Source: Candidatus Latescibacterota bacterium (GTDB lineage Bacteria; Krumholzibacteriota; Krumholzibacteriia; Krumholzibacteriales; WJIX01). Taken from it: DNA of 6,406 bases. This document shows positions 1 through 5,135 of this stretch, piece after piece. The notes under the pieces are model-generated. The model did no database searches. It saw only the letters and a list, made by a program, of their open reading frames with translations, and had not been told where the DNA came from. The position numbers were made by a program, and so were the translations under genes. Positions within the stretch are counted from its first letter, which is position 1, and the number at the start of each line of letters is the position of its first letter. Location of the stretch: NCBI GenBank assembly GCA_030643145.1, contig DAOWMJ010000113.1, forward strand, positions 1-6,406. The letters are read 5' to 3'.

Positions 1-88
1 ATTGCTTGAAATTTATATCTTCCGGTGTTACTACAGATGGCAACAGGAGCAGACCCGCAAAAATCGATACTAGTACAAATCTAACCAT
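1..88 (-). CDS. Start of an exported protein (partial, runs off left edge)
   Basis: Only the first 29 codons are inside the window. They begin at an ATG at 88-86 and contain no stop. The peptide opens MVRFVLVSIFAGLLLLPSVV and continues TPEDINFKQ. A single basic residue followed by about 15 hydrophobic residues and then a polar stretch is the layout of a Sec signal peptide, so the product is probably exported or membrane-anchored. The start is supported by an AGGGAG Shine-Dalgarno on the minus strand (95-100), six bases upstream of the ATG. The gene is divergent from the EIIA gene at 372. Its function cannot be inferred because the mature protein lies outside the window. Confidence 0.6.
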   Translation of the reverse strand, partial: MVRFVLVSIFAGLLLLPSVVTPEDINFKQ

Positions 89-104
89 AATTGTCTCCCT
101 AAAT

Positions 105-133
105 ATGTTAAGGGCTACGTACAATAATGACAA
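105..133 (-). promoter_or_regulatory. Candidate sigma-70-type promoter for the left-edge gene
   Basis: On the minus strand TTGTCA (133-128; five of six matches to the -35 consensus) is followed after exactly 17 bases by TAACAT (110-105; four of six matches to the -10). It points at the ATG at 88. The predicted transcript would start near 98, leaving a leader of only about ten bases and clipping the Shine-Dalgarno. The assignment is therefore tentative, and a promoter further upstream in the AT-rich 110-230 region is equally possible. Confidence 0.28.
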
Positions 134-282
134 ATCAACTTCAATTGATCATTGTATTACTTATTGTGTAATTCTATAACATGAAACACTGTTAGCGGCA
201 AAATAGTTTCATAAGTTTAATAAAACCTGAGCTGAAACAGATTTTGCCCGGCCAGATAGCACCCTCTCCTTCACCTAACATT

Positions 283-311
283 TTTCGAGATAATTGTGCT
301 GATATTATAAT
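283..311 (+). promoter_or_regulatory. Candidate promoter P1 of the EIIA-CBS-transporter operon
   Basis: A perfect TATAAT lies at 306-311. Seventeen bases upstream is a weak -35, TTTCGA (283-288, three of six matches). Transcription would begin near 318, about 54 bases before the ATG at 372. The call rests mainly on the -10 box. The region is AT-rich, so chance occurrence is a real possibility. Confidence 0.35.
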
Positions 312-338
312 TTGACAAAATGATATTCAACAGATACT
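312..338 (+). promoter_or_regulatory. Candidate promoter P2 of the EIIA-CBS-transporter operon
   Basis: A perfect TTGACA at 312-317 is followed by GATACT at 333-338 (four of six matches to TATAAT, 15-base spacer, shorter than ideal); TACTTT at 335-340 gives a 17-base spacer but a poorer match. A transcript from here would start near 345, just before the GTG at 351. This favours translation starting at the ATG at 372 rather than the GTG. P1 and P2 abut and cannot both be optimally occupied. Confidence 0.35.
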
Positions 339-371
339 TTTTATGGAAGAGTGCGTAAAAAGGATGCCATC

Positions 372-836
372 ATGAAACTGTCAGACAAAATTAAAAAATC
401 AGCCATAAAACTCGACCTGCAATCTGACAACAAATGGGATGTCATCGATGAATTGGTTGATCTCCTCTGCGACTGTTACCGGCTTAACCAGCGCGAAACA
501 ATACTCCAAGCAATTCTTAAACGTGAAGCCGGCCAGAGTACGGGAGTGGGGATGGAGATCGCCGTTCCTCACGCTAAAACCCCTGTTGTTGACAAACTGT
601 ACGTAGTTTCCGGACTGGCAAAAAATGGGATCGACTTTGACTCCGTTGACGGAAAAAAGGTTAAAATTTTCTTTCTTCTTGTTTCACCGCGCGATGTTTC
701 CGGACCCCACATAAAGGCACTCGCCGGTATATCGAGACTGGTAAAACACGAAGAATTCAGAGCTTCTCTCCTTGAATGTGATACAGTCAAAAAAATTATA
801 AAAACTGTAAAGGAAGCTGAAAAAAGGTATTTGTAG
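372..836 (+). CDS. PTS EIIA type-2 (fructose/mannitol/PtsN-like) domain protein
   Basis: A 154-residue cytosolic protein made of a single PTS_EIIA_2 domain. The hallmark phospho-acceptor motif GMEIAVPHAK is intact, with the active His at residue 67. The later GPHIKALAGISRL segment (about residues 117-129) is the other conserved block of the family. In the PTS this domain accepts a phosphate from HPr. Stand-alone copies such as PtsN/EIIANtr act as regulators of transporters and other proteins. I chose the ATG at 372 because AAAGGA lies at a good distance upstream; a GTG at 351 would add seven residues but has a poorly spaced ribosome site. It is first in a three-gene operon with a CBS protein and an ArsB/NhaD-type transporter. 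No EIIB or EIIC is present, so a regulatory rather than a sugar-uptake role is inferred. Confidence 0.88.
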   Translation: MKLSDKIKKSAIKLDLQSDNKWDVIDELVDLLCDCYRLNQRETILQAILKREAGQSTGVGMEIAVPHAKTPVVDKLYVVSGLAKNGIDFDSVDGKKVKIFFLLVSPRDVSGPHIKALAGISRLVKHEEFRASLLECDTVKKIIKTVKEAEKRYL

Positions 837-848
837 AATTATCATTCC

Positions 849-853
849 GGAGG
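849..853 (+). promoter_or_regulatory. Ribosome binding site deciding the TTG start of the CBS gene
   Basis: GGAGG lies nine bases upstream of TTG 863-865. There is no ATG or GTG at a comparable distance in this frame, so this site fixes the unusual TTG start. Confidence 0.7.
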
Positions 854-862
854 TTCGATTTT

Positions 863-1312
863 TTGGAAATCTCAAAATATGTAACAAAAAATTTTCATTC
901 CGTACAGCCGGAAACACCATTTAAAGATATTACCAGAATATTTTTTGAGACCGGCGAATCGGTAATCCCTGTTACCGACGAGACAGGCACCCTTCACGGA
1001 ATAATCAGCATTGATGATTTTATGCTGATATTTCTTCCCGATTATATTGATTTGATAAAAACCGTTGATTTTATACACAGTTTCGGAGCCCTGGAGAAAA
1101 CTTCATTTGCTATTGAAGAACTCCTCTTTGTAGCTGAAGACCTCATGAGAGAAAATCCTCCGGTACTTGAAGAAAAAGACAGCTTCCTAAAAGCGATAGC
1201 CACCCTTCATAAACACAACCTTTCACAAATACCTGTCGTCAGAGGCGACAAACTCACGGGGATGATAAGCCTCAACGATATCTGCAGAGGAATATACGAA
1301 AGCAAAGGGTAA
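863..1312 (+). CDS. Tandem CBS-domain protein
   Basis: A 149-residue cytosolic protein with two CBS motifs. The first spans about residues 5-55, ending GTLHGIISIDDF. The second spans about 90-145 and contains SQIPVVRGDKLTGMISLNDI. A helical linker (about 56-88) separates them. CBS pairs (Bateman modules) bind adenosyl ligands such as AMP, ATP or SAM and often gate transporters or enzymes; the ligand here is not readable. The gene begins with TTG behind a GGAGG, 26 bases after the EIIA stop, and its stop is two bases before the transporter ATG, so translational coupling is likely. Its place between an EIIA protein and a transporter suggests it senses nucleotide or energy status for that transporter, which is inference. 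Confidence 0.85.
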   Translation: MEISKYVTKNFHSVQPETPFKDITRIFFETGESVIPVTDETGTLHGIISIDDFMLIFLPDYIDLIKTVDFIHSFGALEKTSFAIEELLFVAEDLMRENPPVLEEKDSFLKAIATLHKHNLSQIPVVRGDKLTGMISLNDICRGIYESKG

Positions 1313-1314
1313 CA

Positions 1315-2640
1315 ATGACAACTCAGATTATCGCAGCCCTCGCTGTATTTCTCGCTTCATACGTCCTGATTGTCTCAGAACGGATCCATAGAACCAAGGT
1401 CGCCATACTGGGCGCTGTTCTGCTTATTTGTTTTCATATTATAACCCAGAACGAAGCCTTCGAGTATATTGATTTTAACACCATAGGGCTTTTGCTCGGC
1501 ATGATGCTTCTGATCAGTATAATAAAGGAAACCGGCGTTTTTACTTATATTGCCATATGGATAACGAAGAAAACAGGCGGGAACAAATGGAAAATACTTC
1601 TTTGGTTTTCGCTTTTTACCGCTTTGGCCTCCGCTCTTCTCGATAATGTAACTACAGTCCTTCTCATTGCCCCTATAACCATTCTCATCGCTGAAATGCT
1701 GGATATTTCACCCTTCCCATTCCTTATCGCTGAGATTTTATCTGCGAATATCGGGGGAATGGCCACCCTTATAGGCGATCCCCCTAATATATTGATAGGA
1801 AGCGCAACCGGTCTTTCATTTATAGATTTCCTTGTTCATCTCGGACCAATATCAATTATTATTTTTGCGGTTACCATTGTTTCCATCAAGATTATCTTTA
1901 GAAAAGATCTTAAGACAGGGAAGAACGACAACGAAAAAATTATATCCGGAATTGACGAAACTAAAGTGATCAAGGACTCCAAACTCCTGCGGCGAAGTAT
2001 TATCGTACTTGGGGTTACTATAGCGGGATTTCTGATTCACAATTTCCTTCATCTTAAACCGGCGACCATTGCTCTTGCCGGAGGAGGAACACTCCTGATC
2101 TGGAGCGGCGCCGACATTGAGAAACATCTCAAGGAGATCGAGTGGCCTACGCTCTTCTTTTTTATGGGGCTCTTTATCCTTGTTGGAGGCCTTGAAAAAA
2201 CGGGTGTCCTAAAATGGCTCGCCGAATTAATACTCAATATAAGTGACAGTATGGTTGTTCTGTGCATCAGCCTGCTGTGGATATCCGCCCTTGCCTCTTC
2301 ATTTCTGGATAACATTCCATTTGTAGCGGCCATGATCCCACTTCTCGCGAGGATCACCACAACACTTTTCCCGAATACCCAGGGGTTGGATGATGCCGCG
2401 TATCATGCTTATTACATACAGCATTCTCTACCCCTCTGGTGGAGCCTGGCGCTCGGCGCGTGTCTCGGAGGAAACGGAACAATCATCGGAGCTTCAGCTA
2501 ATGTAGTTATCGCCGGCTTCAGCGAAAAGACTAAAACCCCACTCAATTTCAAAAACTATTTTAGATACGGATTTCCCCTTATGCTTGTATCTATCATTCT
2601 GGCTACTGCATATATACTGATCAGGTATTTTCTGATTTAA
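1315..2640 (+). CDS. ArsB/NhaD superfamily (SLC13-like) ion transporter
   Basis: A 441-residue integral inner-membrane protein with about 11-12 hydrophobic segments and a hydrophilic loop around residues 195-225. It shows the two-fold internal repeat of the ion-transporter superfamily: the first half has ALLDNVTTVLLIAP (Asp110-Asn111) and SANIGGMATLIGDPPN (143-158), and the second half has SSFLDNIPFVAAMIP (Asp332-Asn333) and GGNGTIIGASANVV (385-398). These signatures are shared by ArsB/P-protein permeases, NhaD Na+/H+ antiporters and CitMHS/SLC13 carriers. The substrate cannot be fixed from sequence: Na+/H+ exchange, arsenite, silicate or carboxylate transport are all possible. No ArsR, ArsA or ArsC gene is nearby, so arsenite is not favoured. 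AAAGGG near 1304-1309 supports the ATG at 1315. It is the last gene of the operon, and its product is presumably the effector controlled by the EIIA and CBS proteins. Confidence 0.88.
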   Translation: MTTQIIAALAVFLASYVLIVSERIHRTKVAILGAVLLICFHIITQNEAFEYIDFNTIGLLLGMMLLISIIKETGVFTYIAIWITKKTGGNKWKILLWFSLFTALASALLDNVTTVLLIAPITILIAEMLDISPFPFLIAEILSANIGGMATLIGDPPNILIGSATGLSFIDFLVHLGPISIIIFAVTIVSIKIIFRKDLKTGKNDNEKIISGIDETKVIKDSKLLRRSIIVLGVTIAGFLIHNFLHLKPATIALAGGGTLLIWSGADIEKHLKEIEWPTLFFFMGLFILVGGLEKTGVLKWLAELILNISDSMVVLCISLLWISALASSFLDNIPFVAAMIPLLARITTTLFPNTQGLDDAAYHAYYIQHSLPLWWSLALGACLGGNGTIIGASANVVIAGFSEKTKTPLNFKNYFRYGFPLMLVSIILATAYILIRYFLI

Positions 2641-2732
2641 AACCTCTTTGCTGTTACCGGACAGAGGAACCATAACAGAGATTCTGACCTGCTATCAGCA
2701 TGGTACCACTTTAATAAACATACAAAGCAAAT

Positions 2733-2753
2733 GGGGGAGAAAAACTCTCCCCC
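2733..2753. terminator. Hairpin between convergent operons, possible bidirectional terminator
   Basis: GGGGGAGA (2733-2740) pairs perfectly with TCTCCCCC (2746-2753) around a five-base AAAAC loop. It sits 93 bases after the transporter stop and 106 bases beyond the stop of the facing minus-strand gene, where a shared terminator would be expected. Neither side has a clean T-run: the minus-strand exit reads ATTTGCTTTG and the plus-strand exit TGTATGATAAG. Strength as an intrinsic terminator is therefore uncertain. No gene was seen in the 218-base gap. Confidence 0.5.
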
Positions 2754-2858
2754 TGTATGATAAGTTATATATCTTTCGTGTAACCACTTGCTAAAATCTA
2801 CCCCGTTTAGAGGAAATTCACTAACAGCCGCGTGGGTACCATTGTTTCTATTTCTTTA

Positions 2859-3458
2859 TCATTCCTCTACTTTCTTTAACTTTATTTCCTTGGGGCATTT
2901 AGGCGTAGCTTCCGATTTGCATCCCTTCTGTGTTGCACCAATGCATTTACTATAATCTTTACCCCTAGAATGGCGTGGATGATGCTTTATTGCACCCCGT
3001 CGTTCCCCATGCATACCGATCCCCTGTTTATGACAATCTTCCATTCCGCACTCCATCTGCATATGCTTTTTCAGGAAGAATTTCCGCTCCTTATCGGACA
3101 AAACCTTTTTCGCATCAAAGATAAACCTGATTTTATTCTTATGTAGTTCACCCTTTGCTAATGTCAGTTTCTCCGCAAGTTTTTCTATTGTTCCTATCTT
3201 CGGATCATCCTCCATCAATTCCATCTTCATCGAAATATGAATTTTCTTGATCTTCGCTTTAAAATCAATCGCGCTCTGCTCGCTTTTCATTTTTAATTTA
3301 TGAAGCTCGGCAGCATGTTCGCTGTTCAATCCCATCATTTCACAGTTCTCTTTCTGCGCGGAATCTTTACAGCCGTCTTTATACCCTTCCGCCATAAGAG
3401 GCGAAATAACAAATACCGTTAATACCAGAACGACCAAAAAGAATTTAATAGCTTTCAC
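2859..3458 (-). CDS. Secreted Cys/His/Met-rich Spy/CpxP-like protein
   Basis: A 199-residue protein with a clear Sec signal peptide (MKAIKFFLVVLVLTVFVISP, likely cleaved after LMA at residue 23). The middle (about 45-131) is charged and helical and ends in LSDKERKFFLKKH, resembling the LTxxQ-type repeat of Spy/CpxP and periplasmic heavy-metal-sensor proteins. The C-terminus is rich in possible metal ligands: Met133, Met135, Cys137, Met139, Cys142, His143, Met149, His150, His159, His160, His163, Cys172, Cys180 and Cys188. With Cys30 and Cys39 the mature protein has seven cysteines. A periplasmic metal-binding or chaperone role is inferred; the Met/Cys/His mix would suit Cu(I) or Ag(I), but this is unproven. 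It starts with GTG, overlapping the upstream stop as GTGA behind a strong AAGGAGG, so it is translationally coupled and the last gene of the sigma-factor operon. Confidence 0.75.
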   Translation of the reverse strand: MKAIKFFLVVLVLTVFVISPLMAEGYKDGCKDSAQKENCEMMGLNSEHAAELHKLKMKSEQSAIDFKAKIKKIHISMKMELMEDDPKIGTIEKLAEKLTLAKGELHKNKIRFIFDAKKVLSDKERKFFLKKHMQMECGMEDCHKQGIGMHGERRGAIKHHPRHSRGKDYSKCIGATQKGCKSEATPKCPKEIKLKKVEE

Positions 3459-3982
3459 TCTATTCCTCCTTCTCTCAAGATTTCAGGATGCGGGGGCAAA
3501 AAGGTTTCCGGCCTTCTTCGCATCCCCATCCTGCGTCGTAACAATTTGTGAAACCTGCCTCTCTCAGATTTACTGAGAAGTGAATTTACATGAAGAAGCC
3601 TTTTTACCAGAATTTTTTCTAATTCACCCTGAAGATTGGAAATCTCCCCAACCTTGTTCATAAGGGCTTTTTCCTCCGGTTCTGATTCCCGTAAAAGTTC
3701 CATAAGTTCAAATCTCGCCTCTCTTATGTCCTCCAGTTCCTTTTCTTCGCCGCTGAATTTATTCATTTCAACGGCAAAGCTGTCGGCTTTTTCGGGATGA
3801 AGCCCGAACCTCCTCGCAAAATGTCTGCACCCGCGTGGGCCGGGACACGTTTTGCCCTTATGAAAATCAAATTCCGGTTCATCATCATGGTGGTGCAGCA
3901 AGAAGAACCCGAACACAGAGAGAACAGCCACATTGAAAGCGAGTGAAATAATTATAAGAGCCGTAAGCTTACTCCTTTTCAT
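3455..3982 (-). CDS. Membrane-anchored periplasmic heavy-metal-sensor-like protein (CnrX/Spy-type)
   Basis: A 175-residue protein. A short basic N-terminus precedes one hydrophobic helix (about residues 6-29) with no obvious cleavage site, so it is probably a membrane anchor. The outer part begins HHHDD (30-34), followed by His41, Cys46, Cys52 and His54. It then forms charged helices (about 60-160) with LLSKSERGRFHKLL near the end, like the conserved segment of CnrX, Spy and ZraP-type metal-resistance proteins. The start ATG at 3982 sits behind GGAGGGGGGCGGG; an upstream in-frame extension to 4045 overlaps the anti-sigma coding region and is unlikely. Its 5' end overlaps the membrane half of the anti-sigma gene by 14 bases. 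In CnrYXH of Cupriavidus, an anchored sensor of this shape tells the anti-sigma factor to release its sigma factor, and the same role is inferred here. Confidence 0.75.
   Translation of the reverse strand: MKRSKLTALIIISLAFNVAVLSVFGFFLLHHHDDEPEFDFHKGKTCPGPRGCRHFARRFGLHPEKADSFAVEMNKFSGEEKELEDIREARFELMELLRESEPEEKALMNKVGEISNLQGELEKILVKRLLHVNSLLSKSERGRFHKLLRRRMGMRRRPETFLPPHPEILREGGIE
3465..3471 (-). promoter_or_regulatory. Strong ribosome binding site deciding the GTG start at 3458
   Basis: On the minus strand AAGGAGG lies six bases upstream of the GTG at 3458-3456 and inside the last codons of the preceding sensor gene. It supports the GTG start and independent re-initiation on the last gene of the operon. 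Confidence 0.7.
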
Positions 3983-4223
3983 TCCCGCCCCCCTCCATCG
4001 CTGCCGACAGAAGATATCCCACGGAACCCGGCGGATAATCTCCAAGATGCTCTACCTGAAAAATGTTATCTTCCCCGGTTTTTAAATCAGCGATCGATTT
4101 TTCAGCGAGAAAATTACCAATCCCCGCCCCAAGAAGCATAACAAAAACCGCGGCAGCCGATACTGCGAACTTTACCCAGCCGGCAATTTCCCGGACATCA
4201 TTTTCCTCATGAATCCTGGACAT
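3969..4223 (-). CDS. Membrane half of a frameshifted anti-sigma factor
   Basis: As written, the first ATG (4223) gives 84 residues, but this frame is open from 4301. The upstream part reads FRGSRGDQDAEPSSSILDG directly into IMSRIHEENDVREIAGW, which looks like the normal linker between an anti-sigma zinc-finger domain and its membrane helix. The helix follows (WVKFAVSAAAVFVMLLGAGI), then a periplasmic tail of about 45 residues with YPPGSVGYLL. The upstream neighbour encodes the zinc-finger half in another frame, overlapping at 4172-4223. The ATG has only a weak ACGGAA ahead of it, so independent translation is doubtful. Most likely this is the C-terminal part of one roughly 150-residue anti-sigma protein, disconnected by a one-base deletion or a sequence error. 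Confidence 0.6.
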   Translation of the reverse strand: MSRIHEENDVREIAGWVKFAVSAAAVFVMLLGAGIGNFLAEKSIADLKTGEDNIFQVEHLGDYPPGSVGYLLSAAMEGGGNEKE

Positions 4224-4420
4224 AATTCCGTCAAGAATTGAAGATGAAGGTTCGGCATCTTGATCCCCACGTGAACCCCTGAAACAGAAAGAAGAAAAGC
4301 CTTAAACTGGCGGCATTCCGGACATTGATCAAGATGCCGCTTCAGTGATTCTCTTTCATCTTCAGAGATTTCATCATCGATCTCTGTGGAAATCAGCTTA
4401 TGGTATTCTTTACATTTCAC
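4172..4420 (-). CDS. zf-HC2 anti-sigma factor, N-terminal zinc-finger half (frameshifted)
   Basis: An 82-residue product starting at GTG 4420 behind AAGGAG, six bases upstream. Residues 3-36 form an anti-sigma zinc-binding domain: Cys3, then His29-x3-Cys33-x2-Cys36 in LKRHLDQCPECRQF. Such domains bind and hold ECF sigma factors, and the gene follows the sigma gene by 68 bases, as expected for a cognate pair. After about residue 45 the sequence (SVSGVHVGIKMPNLHLQ and on to FMRKMMSGKLPAG) no longer resembles the family, and there is no membrane helix. The helix is in the overlapping -1 frame, open from 4301 to 3969. If the sequence is right, the cell makes a soluble, unanchored zinc-finger protein; if not, this is the first half of a normal membrane anti-sigma factor. 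Confidence 0.75.
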   Translation of the reverse strand: MKCKEYHKLISTEIDDEISEDERESLKRHLDQCPECRQFKAFLLSVSGVHVGIKMPNLHLQFLTELCPGFMRKMMSGKLPAG

Positions 4421-4448
4421 AATTTACTCCTTCTATATTGTACAAACG

Positions 4449-4480
4449 CAGGATCGCGCAAAAACTTGCAAAAAATCCTG
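4449..4480 (-). other. Stem-loop between sigma and anti-sigma genes
   Basis: CAGGAT (4449-4454) pairs with ATCCTG (4475-4480), and inside it GCAA (4458-4461) pairs with TTGC (4466-4469) around a four-base loop, leaving an asymmetric internal loop. It lies in the only sizeable gap inside the sigma-anti-sigma-sensor operon, upstream of the anti-sigma ribosome site. No T-run follows on the coding strand, so it is not a classic terminator. It could tune the ratio of sigma to anti-sigma message, or be fortuitous. Confidence 0.3.
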
Positions 4481-4488
4481 ATTATTTT

Positions 4489-5058
4489 TCACTTCCCCTT
4501 GAAATTAAGAAATTCTTTCAGTTCAACAAGCAGAATTTTTCTCGCGCGAAATATCATCGACTCAACCGCTGAAATACTTTTCTTCATTACTTCAGCTATC
4601 TCGCTGTATGAAAAACCCTGCCTAACCCGCAGTTCTATCGCGATTGAAAGATCCGGAGGCAATTTTGAAAGGGCGGTTTTCAGGCTATCTTCAAGCTCGC
4701 CGGCCTCAAGATTCCAAGACGGATCGATCTGCCCGGACAGTTTATCTGAATCATTTTCAAACCGCTCCTCATGATCGATGGGAATTATAGTCTTCCCTTT
4801 TTTCTTCCTTGCAAAGCTAATCGCCAGGTTGGACGCGTTTCTATAAATATATGTCTTGAAAGAAGCCCTCTTTTGATATTTCCCGGAACTCTTGAAAAGA
4901 TTCAGAAAGAGTGTTTGCGTTAAATCCTCTGCATCTTCCGAATTCGCGGCAGAGCGAAGAAAGAAGTTGAATATAGGCTTTTGATAGCGCTCGACAAGTT
5001 CACGGAAAGCTTCCGTATCGCCGGCCGCTGTCTTAAACATCAATTCTGCATCATCCAC
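4489..5058 (-). CDS. ECF-type sigma-70 family RNA polymerase sigma factor
   Basis: A 189-residue protein with the two-domain layout of extracytoplasmic-function sigma factors. The sigma-2 region (about 14-85) contains FRELVERYQKPIFNFF and the SEDAEDLTQTLFLNLF segment that contacts core polymerase. The sigma-4 region (about 122-180) contains LPPDLSIAIELR and the helix-turn-helix QGFSYSEIAEVMKKSISAVE, which reads -35 elements. The start is GTG at 5058 with GGGG nine bases upstream; the opening DDAELMFKTAAGDTEAF is typical of the family, which favours GTG over the ATG six codons later. It is followed by its presumed zf-HC2 anti-sigma factor and two periplasmic metal-sensor-like genes, so it probably drives an envelope or metal-stress response. 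No ECF-type GAAC/TCT autoregulatory promoter was evident in the 77-base gap upstream. Confidence 0.9.
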   Translation of the reverse strand: MDDAELMFKTAAGDTEAFRELVERYQKPIFNFFLRSAANSEDAEDLTQTLFLNLFKSSGKYQKRASFKTYIYRNASNLAISFARKKKGKTIIPIDHEERFENDSDKLSGQIDPSWNLEAGELEDSLKTALSKLPPDLSIAIELRVRQGFSYSEIAEVMKKSISAVESMIFRARKILLVELKEFLNFKGK

Positions 5059-5064
5059 CGTACT

Positions 5065-5084
5065 CTACCCCATATCAACCTGCT
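5065..5084. repeat. Direct repeat copy 1, upstream of the sigma gene
   Basis: A 20-base sequence matching 5772-5791 at 19 of 20 positions, with an exact 15-base core CCATATCAACCTGCT (5070-5084). On the minus strand it would read, in the frame of the hydrolase gene, a Val-Asp-Met-Gly-stop ending, so it looks like a relic of that gene's 3' end. It lies 6 bases upstream of the sigma GTG and includes its weak ribosome site. Confidence 0.75.
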
Positions 5085-5135
5085 CGGAAAACACTAAATA
5101 CTTTTCTCTTATTTTTATCGCTTTAATATTTCAAA

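Noticed and set aside
351..371. GTG start at 351 extending the EIIA protein by seven residues
   Set aside because: The purine-rich stretch before 351 is too close to the GTG, whereas AAAGGA is well placed for the ATG at 372; the family domain also begins after the ATG.
1545..2360. Minus-strand open frames inside the transporter gene
   Set aside because: They show no family motifs, lack ribosome sites and lie opposite a well-supported membrane protein gene.
2700..2842. ATGGTACCAC (2700-2709) and GTGGGTACCAT (2832-2842) as an inverted repeat bounding the convergent gap
   Set aside because: Only about ten bases with a one-base bulge and centred on a KpnI-type palindrome, so it is compatible with chance; no mobile gene lies between.
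3983..4045. N-terminal extension of the membrane-anchored sensor protein to 4045
   Set aside because: It would place 21 polar residues before the membrane helix and overlap the anti-sigma frame; the ATG at 3982 has a strong ribosome site directly upstream.
4262..4301. Programmed -1 ribosomal frameshifting in the anti-sigma gene
   Set aside because: No heptamer of the X-XXY-YYZ type is in frame and no strong downstream structure was seen; a one-base deletion or sequence error explains it more simply.
4345..4774. Plus-strand open frames overlapping the sigma and anti-sigma genes
   Set aside because: Composition and motifs belong to the minus-strand genes; these are antisense shadows.
5106..5134. 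TTGAAA-17-TAAGAG as a promoter for the sigma gene on the minus strand
   Set aside because: The -10 matches only three of six positions and the region is AT-rich; there is not enough to annotate it.
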